This document shows positions 8,223-18,649 of a DNA stretch of 64,000 bases, in pieces. The DNA is from Proteus vulgaris (GTDB lineage Bacteria; Pseudomonadota; Gammaproteobacteria; Enterobacterales; Enterobacteriaceae). The DNA is taken from the NCBI RefSeq assembly GCF_016239305.1, contig NZ_JAEHOQ010000002.1, positions 205,210 through 269,209 on the forward strand, read 5' to 3'. The notes under the pieces were generated by a model that searched no databases, had not been told where the DNA came from, and saw nothing but the letters and a program-made list of their open reading frames with translations. Each line of letters opens with the position of its first letter. Position 1 is the first letter of the stretch. The translations under genes and the position numbers were made by a program.

Positions 8223-8895
8223 ATTTATACGCCTTAAGTTTTAACTAATTATGATTTAATTAAAAATAATTATTATGCAAATAATTATTTACTGTTAAAC
8301 ATACTCACTTAACAGCAATGTATTATGGCGTTAACTCTCTACTCTTTATTCATTATTTAATAAAAGAGATATGCTGTTTTTTATTTCTATTTTTTACTTC
8401 AATAAATAAAATATAAGTATAAATAAGTTTTTTATATTTTAAAAAGACCTTTCTATTATTTACTTAAAAGCGTTAGAAATCATAAAATGAGTAATCTGCT
8501 AGATAAAGTGATAAGAAAATCAAGATGTAAGCTATTTTTACTTAACTTCCACCTTCAAACCTATCAGAATAATTGATAAGATACTTCAGTTATTATGATA
8601 ACTCTATTTTAGTCTTAATTTTTAATGTATCAGTTATCTTGATAATACACGTCAATTACATTGAACATTGTAGCTAATAAATAAACATCCCTCTTTTCCA
8701 TTTTTTATTTTTTAACTTAAAACTAAGGGAAAACTACCTTTTTAGTTTTAAAAATAGCCAATTTAAGTTTATTTATTAGTGAATAAAATAAAAATCAGTC
8801 ATAATAATCTGCAACTCATTTATATTTACTCGATTATAAGAAAATCACTATAAACGATAGATTTTCATTATTTCTATTTAAAAGGAAAATAACAC
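8223..8895. other. Long AT-rich intergenic region before add
   Basis: 673 bp with no supportable gene. It contains two copies of the inverted repeat TATCA-N7-TGATA (8562-8578 and 8628-8644), with centres 66 bp apart, which could be operator half-site pairs for a dimeric regulator. It must also hold the promoters of the vWA gene (leftward) and add (rightward). Confidence 0.4.
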
Positions 8896-9897
8896 GTGAT
8901 TGACACACAGTTGCCTTTAACCGATTTACATCGTCATTTAGATGGTAATATCCGCCCACAAACTATTTTAGATTTAGCAAAACAACACAATATTGCGCTT
9001 CCCGCTTATGAATTAGAAGCTTTGCGTCCTCATGTACAAATTACAAAAAATGAGCCAAGTCTTGTTAGCTTCTTACAAAAATTAGATTGGGGTGTAACAG
9101 TTTTAGCAGACTTAGATGCGTGTCATCGCGTTGCTTATGAAAATGTCGTGGATGTGGTTAATGCAGGTATTGATTACGCTGAACTGCGATTCTCACCTTA
9201 TTATATGGCAATGAAACACCAGTTACCTGTTGAAGGTGTTGTGGAAGCCATTGTTGATGGCGTACAAAGCGCATTGCAATCACACGATGTAGATATTCGT
9301 TTAATCGGTATTTTAAGCCGTACTTTTGGTGAAGATGCTTGCCAACAAGAATTAAATGGATTACTAAAACATCAGGATAAAATTACCGCACTTGATTTAG
9401 CGGGTGATGAATTAGGTTTTCCAGGTCACTTATTCCAATCTCATTTTAATCGTGCTCGTGATACAGGTTGGAATATTACGGTTCATGCCGGTGAGGCTGC
9501 TGGTGCTGAAAGTATCTGGCACGCCATTAAAGAATTAGGCGCCAGTCGTATTGGTCATGGTGTTAAGGCTATTGAAGATCCTAGATTAATGGACTACCTT
9601 GCCGAGCATCAAATTGGTATTGAATCTTGCTTAACCTCGAATATTCAAACCAGCACTATCAATTCATTAGCAGAACATCCTCTAAAAACCTTCTTAGAGC
9701 ATGGAATTATTGCCTCGCTTAATACCGACGACCCTGCTGTTGAAGGTATTGAATTAAAACACGAATATAACGTTGCGGCACCAGCGGCGGGATTAACACC
9801 AGAGCAAATTCGCCAAACTCAAATTAATGGTTTAAAAATGGCATTTATTAGCCAAGTTGAACGTGATGCATTAATTAAAAAAGTAAGCTCACGTTAA
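8896..9897 (+). CDS. add: Adenosine deaminase
   Basis: Hydrolyses adenosine and deoxyadenosine to inosine and ammonia in purine salvage; zinc-dependent TIM barrel. 333 residues, the same length as E. coli Add. Metal and catalytic motifs are visible: HRHLDG near residue 12 (zinc histidines), HAGEAAG near 197 (His and catalytic Glu), GHGV near 215, and SLNTDDP near 275 (zinc and catalytic Asp). The start codon is GTG at 8896, preceded by AAAAGGA at good spacing, and gives the family N-terminus [14 protein letters not shown]. It is followed by its own terminator. Confidence 0.97.
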   Translation: MIDTQLPLTDLHRHLDGNIRPQTILDLAKQHNIALPAYELEALRPHVQITKNEPSLVSFLQKLDWGVTVLADLDACHRVAYENVVDVVNAGIDYAELRFSPYYMAMKHQLPVEGVVEAIVDGVQSALQSHDVDIRLIGILSRTFGEDACQQELNGLLKHQDKITALDLAGDELGFPGHLFQSHFNRARDTGWNITVHAGEAAGAESIWHAIKELGASRIGHGVKAIEDPRLMDYLAEHQIGIESCLTSNIQTSTINSLAEHPLKTFLEHGIIASLNTDDPAVEGIELKHEYNVAAPAAGLTPEQIRQTQINGLKMAFISQVERDALIKKVSSR

Positions 9898-9919
9898 TAG
9901 TTAATAACTTTTTCATCAA

Positions 9920-9948
9920 AACCATCTGTTAATCAGATGGTTTTTTTG
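9920..9948 (+). terminator. Intrinsic terminator after add
   Basis: AACCATCTG and CAGATGGTT form a stem with a 4-base loop, followed by a run of T. Confidence 0.88.
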
Positions 9949-10034
9949 TATTCATTAAAAATAGATGGGATTATTAATGGCTCTTGGATTAAAATTAATT
10001 TTCACAAAGGGGTATTTATCATTAAGGAAAAACT

Positions 10035-10469
10035 ATGTGGAATATTCATCCAACAAGAGGTCATTATAAATTATTAGCTCAATACTTATCACCGCTTGAT
10101 GCTTCAATTGAAGCTGGACTCCTTAAATCTGAAGGTATTGATGCTATTCTTTTAGATGAAAATATTGTTTGGAATAATCAGGTTTATGCTCAAGCAACCG
10201 GAGGTGTAAAACTGCTCGTTAGTGATAAAGAATTTGAACAAGCACAAACTATACTTAATGAACTTTACCAAGGTAAATATAATATTAACGAACAACTAGA
10301 ACCCATTAACTGTGAATTAAAGACAACAGTAAAAAATAATATAACAGATTATTTGAATATAGGTTTTGTTCTCTTACTTTACTTTGTGTTAGGTTTGCCT
10401 CTTCCGTTAAAGTCACAATCTCCTTCATTATCAGATAAAAAAGAAAATAACAAAGAATATTGCGAATAA
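10035..10469 (+). CDS. DUF2007-type protein with C-terminal membrane segment
   Basis: 144 residues. Residues about 12-78 (YKLLAQYLSPLDASIEAGLL ... GGVKLLVSDKEFEQA) have the pattern of the DUF2007 'putative prokaryotic signal transducing protein' domain, an alpha-beta module resembling PII-like folds. It is followed by one hydrophobic segment (IGFVLLLYFVLGLPLPL, about 112-128) that would anchor it to the inner membrane, and a polar tail. It is flanked by terminators on both sides, so it is a single-gene unit. The function of this family is not established. Confidence 0.7.
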   Translation: MWNIHPTRGHYKLLAQYLSPLDASIEAGLLKSEGIDAILLDENIVWNNQVYAQATGGVKLLVSDKEFEQAQTILNELYQGKYNINEQLEPINCELKTTVKNNITDYLNIGFVLLLYFVLGLPLPLKSQSPSLSDKKENNKEYCE

Positions 10470-10505
10470 AAAAGCATCGATAAATAGTTAAATCGATGCT
10501 TTTCT
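10469..10505 (+). terminator. Intrinsic terminator after the DUF2007 gene
   Basis: AAGCATCGA and TCGATGCTT form a stem followed by TTCTC, with an A-run on the other flank. It can serve the DUF2007 gene. Confidence 0.7.
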
Positions 10506-10549
10506 CATATTTAGCTAATGCTATTGATTATCCAACCAACTCAAATATA

Positions 10550-11539
10550 TTATTTCTTTTCAGCTTCTTTAGCTTGATTCGCATAGCGTTGTGCTAATAC
10601 AGCACAAACCATTAATTGGATCTGGTGAAATATCATTAATGGCAATAACATTACCCCTACCGTTGCCGCAGGAAATAACACGTTCGCCATTGGTACACCA
10701 TTTGCTAAACTCTTTTTAGAGCCACAAAAAACAATGGTAACTTCATCCGCTTTATTAAAACCAAGCAATCTTGCACTGTACACATTCACAAGAATGACAA
10801 TTGCTAGCAGGATACAACTCACTATCGCAATCGTTAACAGTGACCAACCGTCGATTTTATGCCAAATCCCTTCAACCACCGCTTCACTAAATGCCACATA
10901 GACCACCAGCAAAATAGACGAGCGATCCGTTCTATTAACTAATTTTTTATGATTATCAACCCAACGACCAATTAAAGGGCGAGATAAGTGGCCAATAATA
11001 AAAGGCACCATTAATTGCAATAAAATCGACTGGATTGCCCCAGCAGTATCAAAATCATCTGCTGAGCCTTGCGTTTGCATTAAAAAACCCACCAGCACTG
11101 GTGAAAGAAAAACACCTAAAATACTGGATGCTGATGCACTACAAATAGCTGCGGCAACATTTCCCCCTGCCACAGAAGTAAAAGCAATGGCTGATTGAAC
11201 GGTTGCTGGAAGAGCACAAAGGTATAAAAATCCCATATAGACCGTCGGTGACATCCATTCAGGTACAATCACTTGTAATCCTAGTCCCAAAATAGGGAAC
11301 AGAATAAAAGTGCTAGCAAATACGGTTAAATGTAACCGCCAATGCCCAAGCCCTGCCAATATTGCCTCTCTAGAAAGCTTCGCACCATGCAAGAAGAAAA
11401 GCAGTGCAATGGCACCTGTTGTCAGATATTGAAACAGGACTTTAATATCCCCTTGTGCGGGTAATAGCGTTGCTAGTGTCACCACACAAATCATTATCAT
11501 GAGAAAAGGGTCAAGTTTTAGTTTTTGCCACCAAGACAT
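10550..11539 (-). CDS. yfeH: YfeH-type bile acid:sodium symporter family protein
   Basis: 329-residue inner-membrane protein with about ten hydrophobic helices, of the BASS/SBF-like family. Blocks such as FFLHGAKLSREAI, YLCALPATVQSAIAFTSVAG, NVAAAICSASASS and FCGSKKSLANGVPMAN match E. coli YfeH closely. The two crossover-type segments (ATVQSAIAF and the CGSKKSLANG region) are typical of the ion and substrate site in this fold. The natural substrate of YfeH is not established. It follows ydgJ by about 22 bp on the same strand, so the two may be one transcript; in E. coli they are not neighbours. Confidence 0.9.
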   Translation of the reverse strand: MSWWQKLKLDPFLMIMICVVTLATLLPAQGDIKVLFQYLTTGAIALLFFLHGAKLSREAILAGLGHWRLHLTVFASTFILFPILGLGLQVIVPEWMSPTVYMGFLYLCALPATVQSAIAFTSVAGGNVAAAICSASASSILGVFLSPVLVGFLMQTQGSADDFDTAGAIQSILLQLMVPFIIGHLSRPLIGRWVDNHKKLVNRTDRSSILLVVYVAFSEAVVEGIWHKIDGWSLLTIAIVSCILLAIVILVNVYSARLLGFNKADEVTIVFCGSKKSLANGVPMANVLFPAATVGVMLLPLMIFHQIQLMVCAVLAQRYANQAKEAEKK

Positions 11540-11561
11540 TAGATTTAGTGCTCCCTTTCGC

Positions 11562-12605
11562 TTATAGCGTAATAGTTTGTTTTAAACGATTTGAAATTTC
11601 GCCCGCTTCAATCAAACGCATAATGGCAGTTGCTTGTATTGGCGTAACGGGGTTTTCTTCACCCAATGTAATTGCACGATAAATTTGTTGATAATACGCG
11701 GGATAATCACCAGAGAGTGTAACAAGTGTGGTTGTCTCTAATTCACCGGTCGCTGATAATATTGTTAATTCACCATCATTATTATCCATTCCCCAATTAT
11801 AGGTTTGATTAGGAAGATAACCGGCTTTTAAAGCATCTTCTTGAGTATCTAAACCATACTTAACATAACTTCCTTTTGTTCCATGGATAGCAAAAATAGG
11901 TGTTGGAGATGCAACTAGCATGGATGCATGAAGAATAACTCTAAGATTGTCATACTCTAATAGCGCATGAAAGTAATCGGCATTTTTTGCATTAGGACGT
12001 AATTGAGCAATATCAGCAGTAATTGCGTTAGGCTCACCAAACAGGCAAACAGCTTGATCAAGAACATGGGGGGCTAAATCATACCAAAGCCCTCCCCCTA
12101 TACCAGCATCTTCTCGCCAACGTTGACGCACGGTTGGGCGAAAACGATCAAAATGCGCTTCATAGGCACTAATCTCACCGAGTGTTTTATCCGCTAAAAG
12201 TTTTTTAACGGTTAAGAAACCAGAATCCCAACGACGATTATGAAAAACAGAAAGTAACTTACCGGCATCTGTTGCTTGTTGAGTTAACTTTTCGGCTTCT
12301 TCCAGTGTCAGTGTAAACGGTTTATCAACAACAACATGTTTACCTTTTTCCAGAGCCTGTGAAGCTAACAAATAGTGCGTATTATTCGGCGTTGGAATAA
12401 TGACTAAGTCTATTGAGGGATCATTAATAAGTGCTTGAGGGTCTGCATAAACTGTAATATGAGGAAAATCTTGTTTAACTTTATTTTCATCAGAGCTTGA
12501 AATTGCACTAAGATTTAAGCCATTGGTCGTTGTAACTAAGGGAGCATGAAAGGTTTTACTTGCATAACCATACCCGATAATTCCAACATTGAGTTTATTT
12601 GCCAT
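11562..12605 (-). CDS. ydgJ: YdgJ, Gfo/Idh/MocA family oxidoreductase
   Basis: 347 residues. An N-terminal Rossmann domain has the dinucleotide loop GIIGYGYASK (about residues 8-17), followed by the family motif EKGKHVVVDKPFT near 85-98, whose lysine is usually catalytic. The C-terminal alpha-beta substrate domain begins near 120 (SVFHNRRWDSGFLT, GGLWYDLAPHVLDQA). It closely resembles E. coli YdgJ, which also lies between add and the rsx operon. It presumably oxidises a sugar-like substrate with NAD(P); the substrate is unknown. The E. coli genes blr and cnu, normally between ydgJ and ydgK, are absent. A Ter-like sequence lies inside the gene (12520-12542). Confidence 0.92.
   Translation of the reverse strand: MANKLNVGIIGYGYASKTFHAPLVTTTNGLNLSAISSSDENKVKQDFPHITVYADPQALINDPSIDLVIIPTPNNTHYLLASQALEKGKHVVVDKPFTLTLEEAEKLTQQATDAGKLLSVFHNRRWDSGFLTVKKLLADKTLGEISAYEAHFDRFRPTVRQRWREDAGIGGGLWYDLAPHVLDQAVCLFGEPNAITADIAQLRPNAKNADYFHALLEYDNLRVILHASMLVASPTPIFAIHGTKGSYVKYGLDTQEDALKAGYLPNQTYNWGMDNNDGELTILSATGELETTTLVTLSGDYPAYYQQIYRAITLGEENPVTPIQATAIMRLIEAGEISNRLKQTITL
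12520..12542 (+). promoter_or_regulatory. Weak Ter-like sequence inside ydgJ
   Basis: TTGTAACTAA at 12530-12539 with G at the positions equivalent to Ter bases 6 and 10 (12525, 12529) matches the Ter consensus. The TAT between them is replaced by GTC. It has the same orientation as the site in front of tus. It may be a secondary site or chance. Confidence 0.3.
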
Positions 12606-12734
12606 AACCCTATCCTATTTTTATCTGTTTTTATTAATAAAAATCACTTTCACTTTTGTAGCTAAATAAATAATAACAAAGTTTGTGATAATATCCCGTT
12701 TAGTTCTATACACACGAGTAGGAATAATTAATTA

Positions 12735-13202
12735 ATGAAATTTGATCTCAAAGCAAACACGCAGAATAACCTTTCAGGAAAAGCGCCTATAACTGGATGG
12801 CTACTTGCGCCATTGGCTTATATGATCTTATCAATTATTGGTTCAGGTTTGATGTCCGTTCTCTACGTTTTTAAATATTTTGCGGATTTTTCAATCCTCC
12901 ACCAGCTTCCTTTTCATTTAATGTCAAGTTGGTATCTCTCTGCGTTAACCACTTGGGTGATGTTTGGTTTTACGGTATATCTACTACGCCAGTTTTTTTA
13001 TCGCGCTAAAAATTTCCCACGTCTATTTATTTTATGGTTACTTATCAACTTACTATTAGCGATCAAAAGCTTTGGCTTTGCACCTGTAGATGATCAAACA
13101 GCGTTAAAATCTCTTCTATGGTCTGTCTTCTCAACTGTCTGCTTTGTGCCTTATATCAAGTACTCTAAACGTGTTCGTGAGACTTTCACACAAGTTCGAT
13201 AA
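12735..13202 (+). CDS. ydgK: YdgK, DUF2569 inner-membrane protein
   Basis: 155 residues with about four hydrophobic helices after a short polar start. The sequence GWLLAPLAYMILSIIGSG is the hallmark opening of DUF2569 proteins, and the position directly upstream of rsxA is the same as ydgK in E. coli. The C-terminus (KYSKRVRETF) is basic and probably cytoplasmic. The function is unknown. A terminator-like hairpin separates it from rsxA, so it may be transcribed mostly on its own. Confidence 0.85.
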   Translation: MKFDLKANTQNNLSGKAPITGWLLAPLAYMILSIIGSGLMSVLYVFKYFADFSILHQLPFHLMSSWYLSALTTWVMFGFTVYLLRQFFYRAKNFPRLFILWLLINLLLAIKSFGFAPVDDQTALKSLLWSVFSTVCFVPYIKYSKRVRETFTQVR

Positions 13203-13240
13203 CTTCGTATCTTCACCCTTGATATTATATACGCTTGTTT

Positions 13241-13267
13241 AGCCTCTTTATTTCAGGAGGCTTTTTG
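13241..13267 (+). terminator. Weak intrinsic terminator between ydgK and rsxA
   Basis: AGCCTC and GAGGCT form a six-pair stem followed by TTTTTG. It could be leaky and allow some readthrough into rsx. Confidence 0.6.
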
Positions 13268-13296
13268 TTTCTCTGTTTAACAATTTTGGCATAACA

Positions 13297-13878
13297 ATGA
13301 CTGATTACTTGCTTCTATTCGTCGGCACCGTATTGGTGAATAACTTTGTACTCGTCAAATTCCTAGGTTTATGCCCATTTATGGGTGTATCAAAAAAATT
13401 AGAAACCGCGATCGGTATGGGATTTGCGACGACCTTTGTTATGACTCTCGCCTCTATTAGTTCATGGCTGATGGATAACTTTATTTTAGTTCCTTTGGAC
13501 TTACTTTATTTACGCACACTGAGCTTTATTTTAGTTATTGCAGTAGTTGTACAATTCACTGAAATGGTTGTAAGAAAAACAAGCCCAACACTCTATCGTT
13601 TGTTGGGGATCTTCTTACCTTTAATTACCACAAACTGTGCTGTCTTAGGTGTTGCGTTATTAAATATCAATCAAGCACACACGTTTATGCAGTCAGCTGT
13701 TTATGGTTTTGGTGCAGCCGTAGGTTTTTCTCTTGTGATGGTATTATTTGCTGCCATTAGAGAAAGATTAGCCGTGGCAAATGTCCCTGCGCCATTTAAA
13801 GGTGCATCAATTGGTTTAATTACCGCAGGTTTAATGTCTCTCGCTTTTATGGGTTTTAGTGGTTTGGTGAAACTGTAA
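13297..13878 (+). CDS. rsxA: RsxA, electron transport complex subunit (Rnf family)
   Basis: 193-residue polytopic inner-membrane protein with six predicted helices, the RnfA/NqrE family. [19 protein letters not shown] and [13 protein letters not shown] match the family; the conserved cysteines in the LGLCPF and TNCAVLG segments are thought to bind an Fe-S cluster between RsxA and RsxE. In E. coli the Rsx complex keeps the SoxR [2Fe-2S] sensor reduced, turning off the superoxide response. First gene of a six-gene operon rsxABCDGE. Its stop overlaps the rsxB start by one base (TAATG). Confidence 0.96.
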   Translation: MTDYLLLFVGTVLVNNFVLVKFLGLCPFMGVSKKLETAIGMGFATTFVMTLASISSWLMDNFILVPLDLLYLRTLSFILVIAVVVQFTEMVVRKTSPTLYRLLGIFLPLITTNCAVLGVALLNINQAHTFMQSAVYGFGAAVGFSLVMVLFAAIRERLAVANVPAPFKGASIGLITAGLMSLAFMGFSGLVKL

Positions 13879-14504
13879 TGAATTCTTTATGGATAGCAAT
13901 TGGCGTACTTGGTGCGCTAGGTCTTATCTTTGGGCTAATTTTGGGCTATTCCGCGCGTCGTTTTAAAGTGGAAGAAGATCCTATTGTTGAAAAAATAGAT
14001 GCTATTTTGCCACAGAGTCAATGTGGGCAATGTGGACATCCTGGTTGTCGCCCTTATGCTGACGCTGTTGCAAACAATGGTGAAATGATTAATCGTTGTG
14101 CGCCGGGTGGCGAACAAGTGATGTTAAAAATCGCAGAATTAATGGGTGTTGAACCTCAACCGCTAGATGGTGACGAAGAAACATTAAATCCTATTAGAAA
14201 AGTCGCCTTAATTGATGAAGATAATTGCATTGGATGTACTAAGTGTATTCAAGCTTGCCCTGTTGATGCCATTGTAGGTGCAACGCGCGCAATGCATACA
14301 GTTATTGAGGATTTATGTACTGGGTGTGACTTATGTGTTCCACCTTGCCCTACTGATTGTATTACCTTAGTACCAGTCAAAGTAACAACCTCAAATTGGA
14401 AATGGGATTTAAATACTATCCCAGTTAAGAACATTCCAGCAGAGCCTGAAGAAACACCTGAAGATGAACCGTCATTAAAGACGGAGGATAATGCTCATGT
14501 TTAA
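13878..14504 (+). CDS. rsxB: RsxB, ferredoxin-like electron transport subunit
   Basis: 208 residues. An N-terminal membrane anchor (about 1-26) is followed by a four-cysteine [4Fe-4S] module, the Fe-S domain found in RnfB (CGQCGHPGC plus a later Cys, about residues 49-75). Two bacterial ferredoxin motifs come next ([12 protein letters not shown] near 117 and [12 protein letters not shown] near 147), each for a [4Fe-4S] cluster. The tail is acidic. It passes electrons within the Rsx complex. Start and stop overlap with rsxA and rsxC, showing translational coupling. Confidence 0.96.
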   Translation: MNSLWIAIGVLGALGLIFGLILGYSARRFKVEEDPIVEKIDAILPQSQCGQCGHPGCRPYADAVANNGEMINRCAPGGEQVMLKIAELMGVEPQPLDGDEETLNPIRKVALIDEDNCIGCTKCIQACPVDAIVGATRAMHTVIEDLCTGCDLCVPPCPTDCITLVPVKVTTSNWKWDLNTIPVKNIPAEPEETPEDEPSLKTEDNAHV

Positions 14505-16920
14505 TCTCTTTTCGTTATTTAAAAAAGATAAAATCTGGGATTTTAAAGGCGGTATTCATCCTCCTGAAATGAAATTACAGTCAAGTCGCACACCAATGCG
14601 TATCGCACAATTGCCTGATGAAGTGATTGTCCCAATTCATCAACACTTAGGTGTACCTGGCCAACTTTGTGTTAGCGTGGGTGAGCATGTTTTAAAAGGC
14701 CAACCTTTAACCAAAGGTGTTGGTAGAACACTCCCTGTTCATGCGTCTATCTCTGGTACTGTCACTGCAATAGAACCCTTTCCAAGTGCTCACCCTTCAG
14801 GGTTACCTGAAATTGCCGTAAGAATTCAATCTGACGGTAAAGATGAATGGCGTGAACAATTCCCACTTACTAATTACCAATCGGAAAGTAAGGAGACTTT
14901 ACTTGCTCGTATCCATGAAGCGGGTATTGCTGGATTAGGGGGAGCTGGATTCCCGACTGCTTCAAAATTAAAAGGCGGTGGTGATTTAGTTAAGACACTG
15001 ATTGTCAATGCAGCAGAATGTGAACCTTATATCACTGCAGATGATCGCTTAATGCAAGAGCATGCTGATGAGGTGATTACAGGTTGTCAGGTATTAATTC
15101 ACCTTCTCTGTCCTGACGAAGTGTTAATTGGTATTGAAGATAACAAACCTGAAGCTATTGAAGCATTGAAACAAGCATTAAATGCCGTACCTGATGAGAA
15201 ACGAATTTTTATTCGAGTCATTCCCACAAAATATCCCTCTGGTGGTGCTAAACAACTTACTAAGATCTTAACGGGTAAGGAAGTACCATCGGGTGGTCGT
15301 TCATCTGATATTGGCGTCTTGATGCAAAACGTTGGTACCGTTGTTGCCATCAAACGCGCCATTATTGATGATGAGCCTTTAATTGAACGTGTTGTCACAG
15401 TCACCGGTAATGGTGCCAAAACACCAGGTAACTTCTGGGCGCGTTTGGGCACTCCTATTTATTCATTACTGAAACAAGCTGGTTTTGTTGCAGGCTCTGA
15501 ACAAATGGTGATTATGGGAGGGCCATTGATGGGCTTTACCTTACCTGACTTAAATGCTCCTGTTGTTAAGATAACCAACTGCTTACTTATCCCTTCAGTT
15601 GAAGAGATGGATACAGATAACCTTGAAGAGGCATGCATCCGTTGTGGTCATTGTGTCGATGCTTGTCCAAGTGGTTTATTGCCTCAACAACTTTACTGGT
15701 TTAGTAAAGGTAAAGAGCATGAGAAAGCACAACAACACAACTTATTTGACTGTATTGAATGTGGCGCTTGTGCGTTTGTTTGCCCAAGTAATATCCCGCT
15801 AGTTCAATACTATCGTCAAGAAAAGGCTGAAATACGTGAAATTGATGCAGAAGCCAAACGTGCCACCGAAGCTAAAGCGCGTTTTGAAGCGAAAAAATTA
15901 CGTATGGAACGAGAGAAACTTGAGCGTGAAGCAAGGCATCAACGTGCTGCAGTTAAACTTGATGATAATGAACATAATGAAGTTCAATCTGCGCTCTCTC
16001 GCGTAAAAGAAAAACAGAGTATCGGTAAAATTATTTCTGTGAAAGCGGGAGAAGAGCCAGATAACGCAGCAGCTATCGCCGCACGTAGAAAACGTAAAGA
16101 GGAAGTTAGAGCAAAACAGGCTGCTAAATTAGCACAGCAAGCTACTGAAACATCTTCAGCCGTAGAAGCCCCTACTCAAAATGCTAAAGCGGAAGATGTC
16201 GATCCACGCAAAGCTGCCGTTGCCGCTGCATTAGCGCGTGTTAAAGCTAAAAAAGCACAGCAAGCTACTGAAACATCTTCAGCCGTAGAAGCTCCTACTC
16301 AAAATGCTAAAGCGGAAGATGTAGATCCACGCAAAGCTGCTGTTGCTGCCGCATTAGCACGTGTTAAAGCTAAAAAAGCACAGCAAGCTACTGAAACATC
16401 TTCAGCCGTAGAAGCTCCTACTCAAAATGCTAAAGCAGAAGAAGTCGATCCGCGCAAAGCTGCTGTTGCTGCCGCATTAGCGCGTGTTAAAGCTAAAAAA
16501 GCACAGCAAGCTACTGAAACATCTTCAGCCGTAGAAGCTCCTGCTCAAAATGCTAAAGCAGAAGAAGTCGATCCGCGCAAAGCTGCTGTTGCTGCCGCAT
16601 TAGCGCGTGTTAAAGCTAAAAAAGCACAGCAAGCCTCTCAAGCAACTCCTGCCGTTAAAGCTCCTGTTGAAAATACTGAGGCTGAAGATGTCGATCCGCG
16701 CAAAGCTGCTGTCGCTGCCGCCATTGCCAGAGTGAAAGCAAAAAAAGAAGCGCAGCAAGCTCAAGCGGAAACTACAATCGATGAAGTGCCAGCTCAAAAT
16801 GCTAAAAAAGTCAAAGATATCGATCCACGCAAAGCTGCCGTTGCTGCCGCCATTGCCAGAGTGAAAGCAAAAAAAGAAGCCGAACAACGTCGAGCTAAAG
16901 AAGAAGTTACCTTGGATTAA
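14497..16920 (+). CDS. rsxC: RsxC, NADH-binding subunit with long Ala/Lys repeat tail
   Basis: 807 residues from the ATG at 14497, chosen because GGAGG (14483-14487) then has normal spacing; an ATG at 14491 is the alternative. The order is an N-terminal RnfC barrel-like domain ([13 protein letters not shown]), an NADH/FMN-binding NuoF-like domain ([12 protein letters not shown] near 153, [16 protein letters not shown]), and an SLBB region. Two [4Fe-4S] ferredoxin motifs follow ([12 protein letters not shown] near 383, [13 protein letters not shown] near 423). Beyond residue 440 is a charged helical arm. From about residue 546 six tandem repeats carry the core [19 protein letters not shown]. 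coli RsxC has a similar but differently spaced repeat tail. Confidence 0.95.
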   Translation: MFNLFSLFKKDKIWDFKGGIHPPEMKLQSSRTPMRIAQLPDEVIVPIHQHLGVPGQLCVSVGEHVLKGQPLTKGVGRTLPVHASISGTVTAIEPFPSAHPSGLPEIAVRIQSDGKDEWREQFPLTNYQSESKETLLARIHEAGIAGLGGAGFPTASKLKGGGDLVKTLIVNAAECEPYITADDRLMQEHADEVITGCQVLIHLLCPDEVLIGIEDNKPEAIEALKQALNAVPDEKRIFIRVIPTKYPSGGAKQLTKILTGKEVPSGGRSSDIGVLMQNVGTVVAIKRAIIDDEPLIERVVTVTGNGAKTPGNFWARLGTPIYSLLKQAGFVAGSEQMVIMGGPLMGFTLPDLNAPVVKITNCLLIPSVEEMDTDNLEEACIRCGHCVDACPSGLLPQQLYWFSKGKEHEKAQQHNLFDCIECGACAFVCPSNIPLVQYYRQEKAEIREIDAEAKRATEAKARFEAKKLRMEREKLEREARHQRAAVKLDDNEHNEVQSALSRVKEKQSIGKIISVKAGEEPDNAAAIAARRKRKEEVRAKQAAKLAQQATETSSAVEAPTQNAKAEDVDPRKAAVAAALARVKAKKAQQATETSSAVEAPTQNAKAEDVDPRKAAVAAALARVKAKKAQQATETSSAVEAPTQNAKAEEVDPRKAAVAAALARVKAKKAQQATETSSAVEAPAQNAKAEEVDPRKAAVAAALARVKAKKAQQASQATPAVKAPVENTEAEDVDPRKAAVAAAIARVKAKKEAQQAQAETTIDEVPAQNAKKVKDIDPRKAAVAAAIARVKAKKEAEQRRAKEEVTLD
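16132..16914 (+). repeat. Six tandem 123-126 bp coding repeats in rsxC
   Basis: Units begin at 16132, 16255, 16378, 16501, 16624 and 16750. The first four are 123 bp (41 codons) and nearly identical in DNA as well as protein, so they probably arose by recent duplication. The last two are diverged, and the fifth has one extra codon. The repeated protein core is a basic alanine-rich helix. Confidence 0.9.
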
Positions 16921-16926
16921 TCACAG

Positions 16927-18003
16927 ATGAAATTTAGACCGATACAAAATAACAATAGTAAATTAAAAATTGCGAGTTCCCCTTTCACGCATAATCAGCA
17001 ATCCACCAGTCAAGTTATGCTATGGGTCACATTAGCCGCACTACCGGGGATCATCAGTCAGATCTATTTTTTTGGTTTAGGCACCCTTTACCAAATTATA
17101 TTGGCTATTATCGTTGCACTAGTGGCTGAAACTGTGTGTGTAAAACTTAAAAAAGAAGATCCATTACTCTACCTCAAAGATAACTCAGCACTGCTTACTG
17201 GTGTATTACTAGCAATTAGTATTCCCCCCTTGGCACCATGGTGGATCATTGTTTTAGGTACCTTTGTTGCTGTCGTTATCGCAAAACATATTTATGGTGG
17301 CTTAGGGCAAAATCCATTTAACCCCGCAATGGTAGGTTATGTTGTTTTACTGATCTCATTCCCAGTACAAATGACATCATGGATGCCTCCTGTTGAGTTG
17401 CAAGCTGTCTCTTACAATATCATGGACAGTTTAAGCATCTTCTTTACAGGCCATACATCATCAGGCTTAACGCTTGAAGATTTAAGACGCTCTGTTGATG
17501 GCATTACACAAGCAACACCTCTTGATAGTTTTAAAACCGGATTATTAACTCATTCTATTGATGAAGTGTTAGCGACGCCTATTTTACAGGGTGAATTTGC
17601 CGGCATTGGATGGCAATGGGTGAATGTAGCTTATTTAGTTGGTGGATTAGTTCTGCTCTATAAACGCATTATTAGCTGGCATATCCCTGTTGCAATGATC
17701 TCAATGTTAGCCTTATGTTCTGTTATTAGTTGGGGTATCGATCCTACTCGTTACTCGCAACCCCTATTACAAATTTTCTCAGGGGCAACAATGTTAGGGG
17801 CTTTCTTTATTGCGACAGATCCCGTAAGTGCCTCTACAACCCCTAAAGGCCGTTTAATTTATGCTGGTATGATTGGCTTATTAGTGTGGATTATCCGCGT
17901 TTATGGTGGATATCCAGATGCTGTTGCCTTTTCAGTATTACTTGCCAATATCGCCGTACCTTTAATTGATAGCTATACACGCCCTCGTGTTTATGGGCAT
18001 TAA
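16927..18003 (+). CDS. rsxD: RsxD, electron transport complex membrane subunit
   Basis: 358-residue polytopic inner-membrane protein of the RnfD/NqrB family with eight to ten hydrophobic helices. The segment [20 protein letters not shown] (near residue 285) contains the threonine to which FMN is covalently attached in this family. [16 protein letters not shown] near 125 is another conserved block. It lies six bases after rsxC in the operon. It contributes to the membrane path for electrons of the Rsx complex. Confidence 0.95.
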   Translation: MKFRPIQNNNSKLKIASSPFTHNQQSTSQVMLWVTLAALPGIISQIYFFGLGTLYQIILAIIVALVAETVCVKLKKEDPLLYLKDNSALLTGVLLAISIPPLAPWWIIVLGTFVAVVIAKHIYGGLGQNPFNPAMVGYVVLLISFPVQMTSWMPPVELQAVSYNIMDSLSIFFTGHTSSGLTLEDLRRSVDGITQATPLDSFKTGLLTHSIDEVLATPILQGEFAGIGWQWVNVAYLVGGLVLLYKRIISWHIPVAMISMLALCSVISWGIDPTRYSQPLLQIFSGATMLGAFFIATDPVSASTTPKGRLIYAGMIGLLVWIIRVYGGYPDAVAFSVLLANIAVPLIDSYTRPRVYGH

Positions 18004-18018
18004 TGTGCCAAGGAGAAA

Positions 18019-18648
18019 ATGATGATCGAAATCTTAAAACGTCATGGGCTAACATTAGCTATCTTTGCAGCTTGTACAACGGGTTTGACTGCAGTGGTAT
18101 ACCACTTAACGGCAGACACCATCGCAGAACAAGTGGCTATAGAAAAACAAAAATTATTGGATCAAGTGATCCCTCAAACAATGTATAACAATGAACTTTC
18201 TAAAGATTGTTATCTACTTACGGCTCCTGAATTGGGAAATACAAAACCTCATAAACTGTATGTAGCGCGTTTAGAAGGTAAACCTGTCGCAGCCGCATTA
18301 GAATCTACCGCGCCAGATGGCTATTCCGGTGCAATTGAACTTCTTGTTGGCGCTGACTTTAAAGGTAACGTTCTAGGCGTTCGTGTAACAGCACATAACG
18401 AAACTCCTGGCCTGGGTGATAAAATCGAAACACGTATTTCTGATTGGATCACAACACTGAGCCATAAATTCATTTCCAGTGAAAACGATCCACATTGGGC
18501 TGTAAAAAAAGATGGTGGCGACTTTGATCAATTTACAGGTGCGACGATCACCCCCCGCGCTGTCGTTAACTCTTCAAAACGCACAGCATGGCTAATACAA
18601 TCATTACCAGAGAAACTTGATACTCTCTCTGTCTGTGAGGCGAATTAA
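18019..18648 (+). CDS. rsxG: RsxG, flavin-carrying electron transport subunit
   Basis: 209 residues with one N-terminal transmembrane segment (about 10-28) and a periplasmic FMN domain. [12 protein letters not shown] near residue 175 holds the threonine for covalent FMN attachment, the RnfG/NqrC signature. [17 protein letters not shown] and [12 protein letters not shown] are further family blocks. Two adjacent ATG codons (18019, 18022) are possible; the second is better spaced from AGGAG at 18011-18015. Its TAA is followed almost at once by the rsxE ATG. Confidence 0.94.
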   Translation: MMIEILKRHGLTLAIFAACTTGLTAVVYHLTADTIAEQVAIEKQKLLDQVIPQTMYNNELSKDCYLLTAPELGNTKPHKLYVARLEGKPVAAALESTAPDGYSGAIELLVGADFKGNVLGVRVTAHNETPGLGDKIETRISDWITTLSHKFISSENDPHWAVKKDGGDFDQFTGATITPRAVVNSSKRTAWLIQSLPEKLDTLSVCEAN

Positions 18649-18649
18649 T

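Noticed and set aside
16600..16887. 95-codon Phe-rich frame opposite rsxC
   Set aside because: Antisense shadow of the Ala/Lys repeats.
16132..16914. CRISPR array
   Set aside because: The regular repeats are in-frame coding units of rsxC with no unique spacers.
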